Of a stretch of DNA of 14,808 bases, positions 6,011 through 14,317 are shown one piece after another. The stretch's first letter is position 1. Every line of letters starts with the position of its first letter. This DNA is from Synergistales bacterium (lineage in GTDB: Bacteria > Synergistota > Synergistia > Synergistales > Thermovirgaceae), in NCBI GenBank assembly GCA_018434645.1, contig JAHDOX010000015.1, positions 1 to 14,808 of the forward strand, read 5' to 3'. The notes beneath the pieces were generated by a model that was not told the origin of the DNA, did not search any database, and saw only the letters and a list, made by a program, of their open reading frames with translations. Position numbers and translations under genes: made by a program.

Positions 6011-6931
6011 CTACCGTCCTTCCTTGACGTAGGGAATACCCAGATAAGCCGGTACGTTGAAGCGTCTCCTGGCTATGGTTGCCACGATAGTAAGTATGTA
6101 GGGAATCGCGATGACGAATTCGTTGGGGACCATCGTGACGCCGGAAGTCCTGATTACGACGGAAAGGGCATCCGCCAGACCGAACACCAGCGAGCCGACA
6201 AGGACACCTATGGGATTCCAGTTGCCCAGAAAACATATGGCAAAAGCTATCCAGCCTCGCCCGCCTATGATGTTTTCCGTAAAAAGCCCAAGGAAGCCGA
6301 TGGAATAGAAGGCTCCGGCCAATCCATCCATGGCGCAAGCGAAAATGACAGTCCCGAAGCGCACCCGCTCTACGTTTATGCCGGCCGCATCCACGGCCTC
6401 GGGATTCGCCCCGGCAGAACGTATTACAAGGCCCGTCCTGGTCTTGAAAAGCACCCAAAACCCCGCGGCGATAAGCGCAAAAGCCGCATAGGTAAGTATG
6501 TTCTGGTTGAAGAAAGCCCTTCCGACGACCGGGAGATCACTCAAAAAGGGAATGGGAATGGTTGGCAGAAGTTCCACCTGCAGCGGCAAAAGCGGGATGC
6601 CGAAAAAGACCCGGTAGAGATAAAGGGCAAGGCCGGGGGCCAGGATGTTGATCGCTGTTCCTGTCACTATCTGATGCTGCTTGAGGTAGACCGTGATGTA
6701 ACCGTAAAGTGCTCCCGTAAGCACTCCCGCCAGGACCGCCGACAAAAGGCCGACGGTTAGACTGCCTGTAATGTAGGCTCCAACGAAACCGGCCCAGGCA
6801 CCCATCAGGAAAGTCCCCTCTATGGCGATATTCATGACACCGGTGCGTTCCACCAGGACCTCGGCAAGAGCTCCTATCATAAGTGGAGTGCTCATCATCA
6901 CCGTGTTGGTCAATATGTTTTCAATGAACAT
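6011..6931 (-). CDS. BMP-type nucleoside/nucleobase ABC transporter permease 2 (YufQ/NupQ-like)
   Basis: This 306-residue inner-membrane permease of the branched-chain/ribose permease superfamily has about 8-10 hydrophobic segments. Landmarks are TPLMIGALAEVLVERTGVMN and AIEGTFLMGAW at the N-terminus, which are typical of the second permease of Bmp/NupNOPQ importers, and GANPEAVDAAGINVERVRFG (about 173-192), the cytosolic loop that contacts the ATPase. ENIIGGRGWIAFA follows. ATG 6931 has a GGGGGATGAG ribosome site and starts 14 nt after the first permease ends. It forms a heterodimeric channel with that permease. Confidence 0.92.
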   Translation of the reverse strand: MFIENILTNTVMMSTPLMIGALAEVLVERTGVMNIAIEGTFLMGAWAGFVGAYITGSLTVGLLSAVLAGVLTGALYGYITVYLKQHQIVTGTAINILAPGLALYLYRVFFGIPLLPLQVELLPTIPIPFLSDLPVVGRAFFNQNILTYAAFALIAAGFWVLFKTRTGLVIRSAGANPEAVDAAGINVERVRFGTVIFACAMDGLAGAFYSIGFLGLFTENIIGGRGWIAFAICFLGNWNPIGVLVGSLVFGLADALSVVIRTSGVTMVPNEFVIAIPYILTIVATIARRRFNVPAYLGIPYVKEGR

Positions 6932-6945
6932 GGCTCATCCCCCTT

Positions 6946-8001
6946 CTAGTCCCTGCGAAGCTTTTTCTTCTCAAGGGCCGTCACGATGCGCCGTCTCAGG
7001 TAGAAGGAAAGGATTACCGACAGCATGACGAAGCCCTCCATTATGCCGATTATGCTGGAAGGGACCGGCGAAGTCTGCACCACCATGTTCCCGCCCACCT
7101 TGAGGGCACCGAAAAGGATTGCCGCAAAAACTATACCCACGGGATGGGCGTTGCCCAAAATGGCGATGCCGATGCCCTCGGCACCGATGGCCGGATTGAA
7201 ACCCTGAACCAGCATATGCTGGACTCCGTTGACTTCCATGAATCCGGCCAAACCCGCAAAGGCTCCGCTGATCAGAAAGACGATCACGAAAACCCGTTTT
7301 TCCCTTATGCCGGCGTAACGGGCACTCTCCCTGTTCATACCGACGGCCCTTATCTGGAATCCCAGGGTAGTCTTCCAGAGTACGAAATAAGCCAAAGCCG
7401 CCACCAGCAACGCCAGCAAAAATCCCCAGTGCAGCCTCGTATGGGGGATCAGCTTCGGTATAATCGCATGGGGCGCTATGACGTCCGTCTGGGGATACTC
7501 GCCCTTGCTTTCTATCAAAGGACCGCGGATAAGGTAGTTCATGATGGCCACCGCTACGTAGGTGGACATGAGGCTTATCAGAAACTCGTTGGCGTTGAAG
7601 CGGGCTTTCGCGTACCCGATAAGCGCACCCCACGCCCCGCCTGCAAGCGCGCTCGCGGCGAAACACAGGGGAAGCAGGATAAAGCCTGGAAGAGCGTCCA
7701 GGTAGAGGGCACAGGATACGGTTGCAAGGCAGCCGATGTAAAACTGCCCTTGGGCACCAATGTTAAAAAGAAAGGCCCGGAAGGCAAAGCCGAAGGCGAG
7801 TCCTGTCAGTATTAAAGGGGCGGCTTTCGCGAAAATATCCGCGAAATTATACATGTCGCGGAAGGCGAAAGCTACCATCCTGCCATATACATCAAGAGGG
7901 TTCAGGTCCAGAAAAAGCAGCATGGCGCCGCTTAAGGCAAGCCCCAAAAAAACGGACCAGACCGGGAAAAGGGCCAGGAAGAAGCGCCACTTACGATCCA
8001 T
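6946..8001 (-). CDS. BMP-type nucleoside/nucleobase ABC transporter permease 1 (YufP/NupP-like)
   Basis: This 351-residue inner-membrane permease has about ten hydrophobic segments. Family landmarks are AAPLILTGLAFGFAFRAFLF-NIGAQGQFYIG (about 60-90), the NEFLISLMSTYVA stretch, the ATPase-coupling loop VGMNRESARYAGI (about 217-229) and GAEGIGIAILGNAHP (about 273-287). Its ATG at 8001 lies inside the end of the ATPase gene, an 11-nt overlap that implies coupled translation. With the second permease it makes the channel of a nucleoside-class importer. The sequence does not tell whether the cargo is a nucleoside, a free purine, a hydantoin or another ureide. Confidence 0.92.
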   Translation of the reverse strand: MDRKWRFFLALFPVWSVFLGLALSGAMLLFLDLNPLDVYGRMVAFAFRDMYNFADIFAKAAPLILTGLAFGFAFRAFLFNIGAQGQFYIGCLATVSCALYLDALPGFILLPLCFAASALAGGAWGALIGYAKARFNANEFLISLMSTYVAVAIMNYLIRGPLIESKGEYPQTDVIAPHAIIPKLIPHTRLHWGFLLALLVAALAYFVLWKTTLGFQIRAVGMNRESARYAGIREKRVFVIVFLISGAFAGLAGFMEVNGVQHMLVQGFNPAIGAEGIGIAILGNAHPVGIVFAAILFGALKVGGNMVVQTSPVPSSIIGIMEGFVMLSVILSFYLRRRIVTALEKKKLRRD

Positions 8002-9544
8002 TCCCGGTCACCCCCATCATGACAAGTCCGATCTCCTCGATGTCGGCCGTCGCGGGTTCATCGAAAAACCTGAGTATTTTCCCGCGGTATATGACTCCTA
8101 TCCTGTCTGAAAGGGAAAGGATTTCCGAAAGTTCCGTTGATACGAGCAGTATGGCCTTTCCCTCCGACCGGGCATGAAGAAGGACCCTGTGGACATAGTC
8201 AGCCGCACCGAGGTCCAGTCCCCTGGTAGGCTGCACCGCTACCAGAAGTGACCGCGCGATGTCCATTTCCCTGGCTATGACAACCTTCTGCTGGTTTCCG
8301 CCCGAGAGGTCGCGGACACGTTCCGTCGGGGAATAGGTCTTTATGGAATAATCTTCGATAACCCTTTTCGAATATCCACGTATTTCCTTTTCCTTCAGAA
8401 CACCCTTGTTCGAAAATACGGGCGAGGCAAAGCGCTTGAGAATAAGGTTTTCCTCTACGGACATGTCAAGCACCAGCCCCTCCCTGTGCCTGTCAGAGGG
8501 GATGTATCCCACGCCTGCTTCTATGATCTCCGCGGCGTCCCTGCCCGGGATGGATTCCCCCTCAAGCATTATGTTGCCTTCTGCAACCTCTCGCAGTCCG
8601 CATATCGCCTCGGCAAGTTCTTCCTGTCCGTTGCCACTGACTCCGGCGATACCCAGGATCTCCCCTGCCGCTATATCCAGGTCCAGTCCGTCCACGGCCC
8701 AGTGGCCCCTGCTCCCTCTTACTTTGAGCCCCGAGACTTCGAGGACTTTCTTTCGAGGGCTCCTTACCCCGGCGCTTCTTCCGCCGATTTCTTCCATCTC
8801 TCGGCCGACCATCATACGGGCAAGCACTTTCTCCGAGGCGTCATCCCTCGGAAGTTCGCCCGCTACCTTACCGTTTCTCAAGACTACTATCCTGTCCGCT
8901 ATCTCAAAAACTTCCTGGAGCTTGTGTGTTATGAAGACAACGGAATTGCCTTCTTTCGTGAAATCCTTTATGAAGTCAAAAAGCCGTTTCGTGTTCTGGG
9001 GCGTCAGGACCGCAGTGGGTTCATCCATGATGAGGATCCTGGCCCCCCTGAAAAGGGCCTTCAAGATTTCCACCCTTTGCTGCATCCCCACCGGAAGCTG
9101 TTCTATCAACGCGTCAGGGTCGACCTCGAGCCCGTAGGCTTCGCCTGTTTCTGCAATTTCCTTCGACGCCTCGTCTACGGACATTCTGGCCTTGGGCCCC
9201 TTTCCGGCACCCAAAAGAACGTTCTCCACAACCGTATGGACCGGAACCAGCGTGAAGTGCTGGTGAATCATTCCAATGCCCAGATCCATCGCGTCCTGGG
9301 GCGACCTTATGGCGACCTTGCGCCCATCCACCCTGATTTCTCCTTCGTCAGGCTGATACATCCCGTACAGGATCTTCATCAAGGTGGATTTCCCTGCCCC
9401 GTTTTCACCCAAAAGGGCCAGGACTTCTCCTTTGCGCACTTCAAGGCTGACCCGGTCGTTTGCGATCACTCCCGTGAAATATTTCGTTATTCCGGACAGT
9501 TCCACCACATTCCGGCTTTCAGCCGCAGAGGCGCCGTTCTCCAT
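7991..9544 (-). CDS. Double-domain ABC ATPase of the BMP/nucleoside importer (YufO/NupO-like)
   Basis: This 517-residue cytosolic ATPase has two nucleotide-binding domains (about 12-245 and 265-510) and energises the two permeases. Domain 1 has Walker A GENGAGKS (46-53), Q-loop MIHQHFT (about 92-98), signature LPVGMQQR (150-157), Walker B LIMDEP with E175, and H207 in FITHK. Domain 2 has a degenerate P-loop, GVSGNGQEE (301-309), without the usual lysine, a consensus LSGGN signature (413-417) and a Walker B ending in Q (VAVQPTRGLD, Q438). This asymmetry is normal for sugar/nucleoside importer ATPases. The ATG at 9544, preceded by GGTGGTGATG, is preferred; an ATG 15 nt further upstream lacks a ribosome site. 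A strong hairpin separates it from the binding-protein gene. Confidence 0.93.
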   Translation of the reverse strand: MENGASAAESRNVVELSGITKYFTGVIANDRVSLEVRKGEVLALLGENGAGKSTLMKILYGMYQPDEGEIRVDGRKVAIRSPQDAMDLGIGMIHQHFTLVPVHTVVENVLLGAGKGPKARMSVDEASKEIAETGEAYGLEVDPDALIEQLPVGMQQRVEILKALFRGARILIMDEPTAVLTPQNTKRLFDFIKDFTKEGNSVVFITHKLQEVFEIADRIVVLRNGKVAGELPRDDASEKVLARMMVGREMEEIGGRSAGVRSPRKKVLEVSGLKVRGSRGHWAVDGLDLDIAAGEILGIAGVSGNGQEELAEAICGLREVAEGNIMLEGESIPGRDAAEIIEAGVGYIPSDRHREGLVLDMSVEENLILKRFASPVFSNKGVLKEKEIRGYSKRVIEDYSIKTYSPTERVRDLSGGNQQKVVIAREMDIARSLLVAVQPTRGLDLGAADYVHRVLLHARSEGKAILLVSTELSEILSLSDRIGVIYRGKILRFFDEPATADIEEIGLVMMGVTGNGS

Positions 9545-9570
9545 GACATCACCACCCATATCCGGATTTG

Positions 9571-9597
9571 AAAAGGCGGGGGCACTCTGCCCCCGCC
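9571..9597 (-). terminator. Strong hairpin between the binding-protein and ATPase genes (attenuator or mRNA stabiliser)
   Basis: GGCGGGGGCA (9575-9584) and TGCCCCCGCC (9588-9597) form a perfect 10-bp stem with a 3-nt loop, followed on the minus strand by TTTTC. It lies 21 nt after the binding-protein stop. Such stems behind a binding-protein gene usually lower readthrough into the ATPase and permease genes, or protect the upstream mRNA, so that binding protein exceeds channel. The T-run is short, which fits partial termination. Confidence 0.75.
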
Positions 9598-9618
9598 TTT
9601 CGTTCCATCTTGCCGGCT

Positions 9619-10623
9619 TCAATCCAGTGGTTCCGGGAACTGCGACAAAAACCTCAGCAGTTGTCCATCGACGATCGCTTTTTCCGCTTCAGAAACCAGG
9701 TCCCTCACTTCCGGCGACACTTCGTCGGTATAGGCCACGTCGACGATGCCCTCGGCGATTCCCGCCTCGTTCACTATCGGCTCCAGCTCGCCGGCGAGAT
9801 ATTTGCCGACGGCCCAGACGTACATGGATTTGAAATTGAAGAACACGCTTGCTACAACGGTCCCGGGAGCAACGTCGTTCTGGTTGCTGGCGAATCCTAC
9901 GAATTTCGCTCCTTTCTCCCTGGCCGCCTGGATGGCTCCCAGCCCGACCTGGTTGGCGTAAAAGAACAAGACGTCGGCGCCGTCGTCGATCATTGAAGCT
10001 GCCATCTGCTTGCCCAGGGCCACGTCATCCCAGGAATTCGCGTAGGCCCGTGCCGCCTTCAATTCCGGCGTGCCGACCCGTGCCCCGTATTCGAAGGTGT
10101 TCAGAAGCCTTATCATCAACTTGTTAGGGAAACCGCCCACGAGGCCGATCTTGCCCGTTTTCGTAGTCTTCCCGGCAATGATGCCCGCGAGGAAACTGGC
10201 CTCGTATTCCTTCGGCAACACAGGTTTCACGTTCGGTTTTTGCGCAATCATACCGTTGATGACACAGAACGTGGATTCAGGATAATTCGGGGCAACCCTC
10301 TGTGCCGCTTCGTCGAACTGCGTTCCCGCCGCCATAATCAGGTCGTAGCCTCTTTCAGCGTAATTTCTGAAGGTCGATTCATAGTCGCTGGCCTGAACGT
10401 TCTCGACATATTCGATTTTCGTACCCAGTTCCTCGTTTGCCGCCACCAGCCCGGCGTAGTTGGTTGCGTTCCAGCTCTGGTCGTTGATCGGACCAGGCAA
10501 TATCAGCACCATCTTGTAATCGCCGGGGGCCTTTGCCGATGCCGCGCCCGTGAAAACTGCCACCATCAGGGCCGACAACACAAAGAACACCGAGAAAAGC
10601 TTGACAACTCGCTGCTTTCTCAA
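9619..10623 (-). CDS. BMP/PnrA-family substrate-binding protein of the ABC importer
   Basis: This 334-residue periplasmic binding protein captures substrate for the downstream ATPase and permeases. Residues 1-30 are a Sec signal peptide: basic MRKQRVVK, a hydrophobic core, and a probable cut after AASA. There is no lipobox cysteine, unlike Gram-positive BMP lipoproteins, which points to a double-membraned host. Family features are LILPGPINDQSWN (about 40-52), LIMAAGTQFDEAA (about 95-107), YEASFLAGIIAGKTTKTGKI (140-159) and the ADVLFFYANQVGLGAIQAA region (about 216-234). Known family ligands are purine or pyrimidine nucleosides and purine bases. The start is a TTG at 10623, set 8 nt after GGAGG; an in-frame GTG at 10632 overlaps that ribosome site. 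Context suggests a nucleobase or cyclic ureide ligand (inference). Confidence 0.92.
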   Translation of the reverse strand: MRKQRVVKLFSVFFVLSALMVAVFTGAASAKAPGDYKMVLILPGPINDQSWNATNYAGLVAANEELGTKIEYVENVQASDYESTFRNYAERGYDLIMAAGTQFDEAAQRVAPNYPESTFCVINGMIAQKPNVKPVLPKEYEASFLAGIIAGKTTKTGKIGLVGGFPNKLMIRLLNTFEYGARVGTPELKAARAYANSWDDVALGKQMAASMIDDGADVLFFYANQVGLGAIQAAREKGAKFVGFASNQNDVAPGTVVASVFFNFKSMYVWAVGKYLAGELEPIVNEAGIAEGIVDVAYTDEVSPEVRDLVSEAEKAIVDGQLLRFLSQFPEPLD

Positions 10624-10629
10624 ATGAAA

Positions 10630-10637
10630 CACCTCCC
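10630..10637 (-). promoter_or_regulatory. Ribosome site GGGAGGTG that fixes a TTG start for the binding protein
   Basis: The GGAGG core (10632-10636) lies 8 nt before TTG 10623, an ideal distance. The in-frame GTG (10630-10632) is part of the ribosome site itself and so is unlikely to be the start. From TTG the protein begins directly with a normal signal peptide. Confidence 0.65.
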
Positions 10638-10704
10638 TTTCTTTGCGCTCTCATTTTTCCCATTTGCCTTTTCCGACCTTCGTCACCCGGCAAAACATCC
10701 GGGG

Positions 10705-10730
10705 CGAGGACCTGTCCAGGAAACCCCTCG
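10705..10730 (-). repeat. Imperfect hairpin between the carbamoyltransferase and binding-protein genes
   Basis: CGAGG and CCTCG close a 26-nt element with an inner CCT/AGG pairing, directly followed on the minus strand by a smaller CCCGG/CCGGG stem (about 10685-10703). No T-tract follows. No promoter was recognised in this 120-bp gap, so readthrough from the carbamoyltransferase gene is likely. The stems may be mRNA-processing or stability elements. Confidence 0.3.
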
Positions 10731-10743
10731 TCTTGCAGTGGTT

Positions 10744-11730
10744 CTACCTTCCCCCCATGGTGAGAGCCATGACGGCCTTCGCCGTGTGGAGCCTGTTTTC
10801 CGCTTCATCATAGATCACCGAATGCGAACCGTCGATTACGGAGTCTTCCACCTCGTTAACCCTGTCCGCCGGAAGGGCATGCATGTACAACGAGTCTTTG
10901 GCCGTGAGGCTCATCATCTTTTCGGTGCACTTCCAGTGCCTGTTCGCCTCCAGGAGCGAATCCACGACTTTCGTATCCTCATTGGTCACCCAGTTCCCCC
11001 AGTTCTTGGGGAAGACCACGTCAGCATCCCTGTAAGCCTCCTCCTGGTCATGGGTGATCTTGAGTGAACCGCCGTTGGCCTCGGCATAGGACCGGGCCTT
11101 TTCGATCACCCAGTCCGGGAGCTGGTATCCTTCGGGATAGGCGAGGGTAACGTCGATGCCGTACCTGGGAAAAAGCAGCACTTGGCTCACCGGAACGGAA
11201 ATGGGTTTTTTGTGAGTCGTCGCGTAGGCCCAGATGACGGAGACCTTCAGATTGCGAAGGTCTTTGCCCCTTTTTTCCTGGATGGTCATGAGATCGGCAA
11301 TGGCCTGCAGCGGATGATAAAGGTCGTCCTGCATGCTGATGACCGGCACCGTGGAATGTCTGGCCATTTCGTTGATGTAGGCGTTCCCTACTTTCCAGAA
11401 GCAGTTCCTACAGGCGATGGCGTGACCCATCCTGGAAAGGATTACTGCTGTGTCCTTGGCAACCTCGCCGTGGGCTATCTGCATGTTGCTGGTGTCGAGA
11501 AAGTGGGCGTGCCCTCCCAGCTGAGTTATCCCGGCCTCCATGGAATTTCGTGTCCTGGTGGACTGTTCGAAAAACATCAGGAAAACGGTCTTGTTCGGAA
11601 GGTAGTTCGTGGGTCGGTCCATCGCAAAGGCCCGCTTGAGGTCCCAGGAACACTCGAGAAGGGTGTCTATCTCCTCCCTGGACCAATCTTGCAATGTAAT
11701 GAAATGTTTCCCCCTGAAAACAGTCTGCAT
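10744..11730 (-). CDS. YgeW/AOTC-like carbamoyltransferase, substrate unknown
   Basis: This 328-residue cytosolic transcarbamylase has a complete carbamoyl-phosphate site: STRTR (57-61), HPLQ (139-142) and HALPAD (284-289). The segments SNMQIAHGEVAKDTA (81-95), IWAYATTHKKPISVP (166-180), AYPEGYQLP (197-205) and HWKCTEKMMSLT (265-276) resemble E. coli YgeW and acetylornithine carbamoyltransferases. The ornithine-recognising SMG loop is absent; PKNWGNW (241-247) stands at its approximate place, so a true ornithine transcarbamylase is unlikely. It is shorter than YgeW (about 395 residues). In catabolic clusters such enzymes are thought to run phosphorolytically, giving carbamoyl phosphate from a ureido compound. 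AGGAGG lies 8 nt before ATG 11730. It follows the ygeY-like gene by 46 nt. Confidence 0.85.
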   Translation of the reverse strand: MQTVFRGKHFITLQDWSREEIDTLLECSWDLKRAFAMDRPTNYLPNKTVFLMFFEQSTRTRNSMEAGITQLGGHAHFLDTSNMQIAHGEVAKDTAVILSRMGHAIACRNCFWKVGNAYINEMARHSTVPVISMQDDLYHPLQAIADLMTIQEKRGKDLRNLKVSVIWAYATTHKKPISVPVSQVLLFPRYGIDVTLAYPEGYQLPDWVIEKARSYAEANGGSLKITHDQEEAYRDADVVFPKNWGNWVTNEDTKVVDSLLEANRHWKCTEKMMSLTAKDSLYMHALPADRVNEVEDSVIDGSHSVIYDEAENRLHTAKAVMALTMGGR

Positions 11731-11776
11731 TCGCCTTTCCTCCTTGTTTTTTCTAAAAATGCCGCACGGGCTGTAA

Positions 11777-12976
11777 TCAGAAATTCCTCACGTAAACCGA
11801 CGGGATCACCGCGTAAAGCGCAGCCGCCTTGACGAGTTCGTCCTTCCATGTCCGCTCGTTCGGAGCGTGAGCCTGATCCTCATGGCCCGGACCGAAGCCG
11901 ATGCAGGGAATGCCGTATCTACCCATGATCGAGACCCCGTTGGTCGAAAAACCCCATTTGCCGACGAATGGCTCTTTCCCGAAAAGATCCCTGTAGGCTT
12001 TTACCGTCGACTGACATGCGGGGTGATCCTCTTCCAGCACCCAGGCAGGGAAATAGCATTCTGTCGGATAGACGAGCCCGGTGTAAGAGGGGCGCTCGTA
12101 GGTGTACATGGATACCTCGGCGTTCTTTTCTTTTGCCGCAGGAAGGTTTCTGATCTGCTGGAGTGCCATTTCCCGGCTTTCCCCGTGGGTGAGCCTGCGG
12201 TCTATCGATATGGAGCACCCGTCCGCCACGGCACACCTGGAGGGCGAACTGAAAAAGATCTCCGAAACCGTCAGGCTTCCCTTACCAAGGAAGGGATCGT
12301 CGTGTAGGTTCTCATGAAGAGCCCTTACTTCCTGAAGCAGCGGCGCCATCTTGTAGATAGCGTTGTCGCCGCGTTCGGGTACTGAACCGTGGCAGCTCAA
12401 GCCCTTAGTGGCTACTTTAATCTCCATTCTCCCGCGTTGCCCCCGGTAGATGTTGAGCGACGTCGGCTCGGTGATGACCACGAACTCGGGCCGGATGCCG
12501 TCTTCGTTGATGATGTACTGCCAGCAGAGACCATCGCAATCTTCCTCCTGGACGGTACCCGTCACAAGCAGGGTGTAGTCGTCCTCGAGGCCCAGGCCCT
12601 TGATGATCCTGGCGCCGTAGACCATGGAGGCCATTCCTCCCTCCTGGTCGCTCGAACCCCGCCCGACGATGATCTCGTCGTCCTCGTAACCTTTATATGG
12701 ATCGTAGTCCCAGAGGCTTTTGTCACCTGTCCCCACGGTATCTATATGAGCGTCCATGGCGACAAGGCGGGAACCGTTGCCTATGTAGCCGAGGATGTTA
12801 CCCATGGGATCTATCTCGATCCTGTCGAAGCCGACCTTCTCCATCTCTTCCTTGATCCGGAGTATGACCGCTTCCTCGTTGCAGCTTTCGCTGGGGATGG
12901 CGATCATGTCCCGCAGAAACTTCGAAATGTCACCGCGATAAGACTCGGCTTGCTTCATTACCTTTTTAAAATCCAC
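11777..12976 (-). CDS. ygeY: YgeY-family M20 metallohydrolase
   Basis: This 399-residue zinc-dependent hydrolase closely resembles E. coli YgeY (about 403 residues). Segments such as RFLRDM-like FLRDMIAIPSESC (20-32), VTGTVQEEDCDGLCWQY (138-154), RGQRGRMEI (178-186) and FSTNGVSIMGRYGIP (343-357) are near-diagnostic. Metal and catalytic residues in order: H77 and D79 in AHIDT, D110 in SSDQEGG, E144/E145, E170 in EPT, and H370 in AHAPNE; H196 in SCHGSVPERGDN is the lid-domain histidine. YgeY has been linked to selenium-dependent and purine metabolism by gene context, and amide or carbamoyl cleavage of a small ureido acid is plausible. The GTG start at 12976 has AAAGGAG 11 nt upstream; an ATG six codons later is too far from it. 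Confidence 0.92.
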   Translation of the reverse strand: MDFKKVMKQAESYRGDISKFLRDMIAIPSESCNEEAVILRIKEEMEKVGFDRIEIDPMGNILGYIGNGSRLVAMDAHIDTVGTGDKSLWDYDPYKGYEDDEIIVGRGSSDQEGGMASMVYGARIIKGLGLEDDYTLLVTGTVQEEDCDGLCWQYIINEDGIRPEFVVITEPTSLNIYRGQRGRMEIKVATKGLSCHGSVPERGDNAIYKMAPLLQEVRALHENLHDDPFLGKGSLTVSEIFFSSPSRCAVADGCSISIDRRLTHGESREMALQQIRNLPAAKEKNAEVSMYTYERPSYTGLVYPTECYFPAWVLEEDHPACQSTVKAYRDLFGKEPFVGKWGFSTNGVSIMGRYGIPCIGFGPGHEDQAHAPNERTWKDELVKAAALYAVIPSVYVRNF

Positions 12977-13027
12977 CGCAGACCAGGCTCCTTTCCTATG
13001 CTTTTCGCAGCTTTTATATTCGTATCC

Positions 13028-14317
13028 TCAGGGGGCCATGCCCATCAATCTGGGCAAAAACAGCGAGATGCCGGGCACGAAGGTAACGACCAGAAGCGCG
13101 ATAACGACCATGACAATGAAGGGGAAGATCTCCCTGCTCAGTTGTTCGATAGTCAGCCGGCTTATCCCGCAGGCAACGAACAGGCAGGCGCCCACAGGGG
13201 GAGTCATCAGGGCTATATTGAGCGCGAGAACCATGATGATGCCGAAGTGAAGCGGGTGGAAGCCGATATCCACGGCCAACGGGTGCAGTATAGGGCCGAG
13301 GATGATTAATGCCGCGGCGATGTCCATGAACATCCCCACGAAAAGCAGCAGGACCAGGATCATTCCCATGACGATCCATTTGTTCGTGCTGATCGACAGC
13401 ATCAGCGTGGCGACTTTTTCCGGGATCTGTTCCATGGTCAGCACCCATCCCAAAATCGACGCCGCAGCTATGACCAGAAACACCACGCCCGTTGTCCGGG
13501 CCATCTTGAGAAAAATAGGCCACAGGTCTTTCACGGAGAGGCTCCGGAAGATGAAAAAGCCTATGAACATGGAATAGGCAACGGCAACCGCAGCCGCCTC
13601 CGTGGGAGTAAAGACGCCGGACAGGATCCCTCCCAGGATGATCACGGGCATCAGCAGAGCTACAAAGGATTCCTTGAACGCCACAAGAATTTCCTTCAGG
13701 GTCGCCCGTCTTTCCCCGACGGGGTATCCGCGCTTTTTCGAAATCCGGGCCGTCATGAACATGAGGACCGCCGCGATGAGAAGTCCGGGCAAGACACCGG
13801 CCAGGAAAAGGCCCGCAATCGAAACCTGCATGAAGGCGCCGTAGATCACCATGATGTTAGATGGCGGGATGGTCGGCCCGATGATAGAAGACGACGCCGT
13901 AACGGCCGCCGAGAAATCCTTGTCATAGCCCTCCTCCACCATAGCGGGAATAAGCATGGATCCTATGGCCGCCGTATCGCTCACAGCCGCGCCCGTGATA
14001 CCGGCAAAAAATACCGAGGCGAGTATATTGGCGTGGGCCAGCCCGCCCTGCAGATGCCCCACAAGCACATTGCTGAATTTCACCAGACGGGCCGTGATCC
14101 CGGTCTTGTTCATTATCTCCCCGGCGAGGATGAAAAAGGGCATGGCCATCAGGGTGAACATGTCCACACCGGCAAAGTACCGCTGGGGCACCAGCTGCAA
14201 CACCGAGCCCAGGCCCATTTTCAGCATGGAGAAAAGACCAGTGACCCCGAGAACGAAACCCACGGGCATGCCGATCAGAACGAGCACCAAAAAGGTTCCT
14301 GCGATGAAAGCCGTCAT
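13028..14317 (-). CDS. dctM: TRAP transporter large permease subunit (DctM family)
   Basis: This 429-residue inner-membrane protein has the usual DctM length and about 12 hydrophobic segments. It is the transport channel of a Na+- or H+-coupled TRAP importer for organic acids. Signature segments are FTLMAMPFFILAGEIMNKTG (about 54-73), the HANILASVFFAGITGAAVSD stretch (about 92-111), SSSIIGPTIPPSNIMVIYGA (about 136-155) and GVFTPTEAAAVAVAYS (about 230-245). The ATG at 14317 overlaps the small-subunit stop by 4 nt (ATGA), so the two are translationally coupled. It is 51 nt ahead of the ygeY-like gene. No substrate can be read from this subunit; the periplasmic binding protein, normally upstream, would lie beyond the right edge. 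Confidence 0.95.
   Translation of the reverse strand: MTAFIAGTFLVLVLIGMPVGFVLGVTGLFSMLKMGLGSVLQLVPQRYFAGVDMFTLMAMPFFILAGEIMNKTGITARLVKFSNVLVGHLQGGLAHANILASVFFAGITGAAVSDTAAIGSMLIPAMVEEGYDKDFSAAVTASSSIIGPTIPPSNIMVIYGAFMQVSIAGLFLAGVLPGLLIAAVLMFMTARISKKRGYPVGERRATLKEILVAFKESFVALLMPVIILGGILSGVFTPTEAAAVAVAYSMFIGFFIFRSLSVKDLWPIFLKMARTTGVVFLVIAAASILGWVLTMEQIPEKVATLMLSISTNKWIVMGMILVLLLFVGMFMDIAAALIILGPILHPLAVDIGFHPLHFGIIMVLALNIALMTPPVGACLFVACGISRLTIEQLSREIFPFIVMVVIALLVVTFVPGISLFLPRLMGMAP

Noticed and set aside
6009..6458. Upstream extension of the hydantoinase frame (150 extra codons)
   Set aside because: It overlaps the permease gene, and its composition is unlike a protein domain. The ATG at 6008 has a good ribosome site and begins exactly where family members begin.
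7991..9544. Missing lysine in the second Walker A and Q for E in the second Walker B of the ABC ATPase
   Set aside because: These are normal for double-domain ATPases of sugar/nucleoside importers, not a sign of decay.
8486..9571. 361-codon open frame on the plus strand
   Set aside because: It is antisense to the ABC ATPase gene, has no ribosome site and its translation resembles no family. It is a by-product of GC-rich codon use.
10240..11067. 275-codon open frame on the plus strand
   Set aside because: It spans the antisense of two well-supported genes and the gap between them, and no protein family is recognisable.
12389..13309. 306-codon open frame on the plus strand
   Set aside because: It is antisense to the ygeY-like and dctM genes, with no ribosome site or domain.
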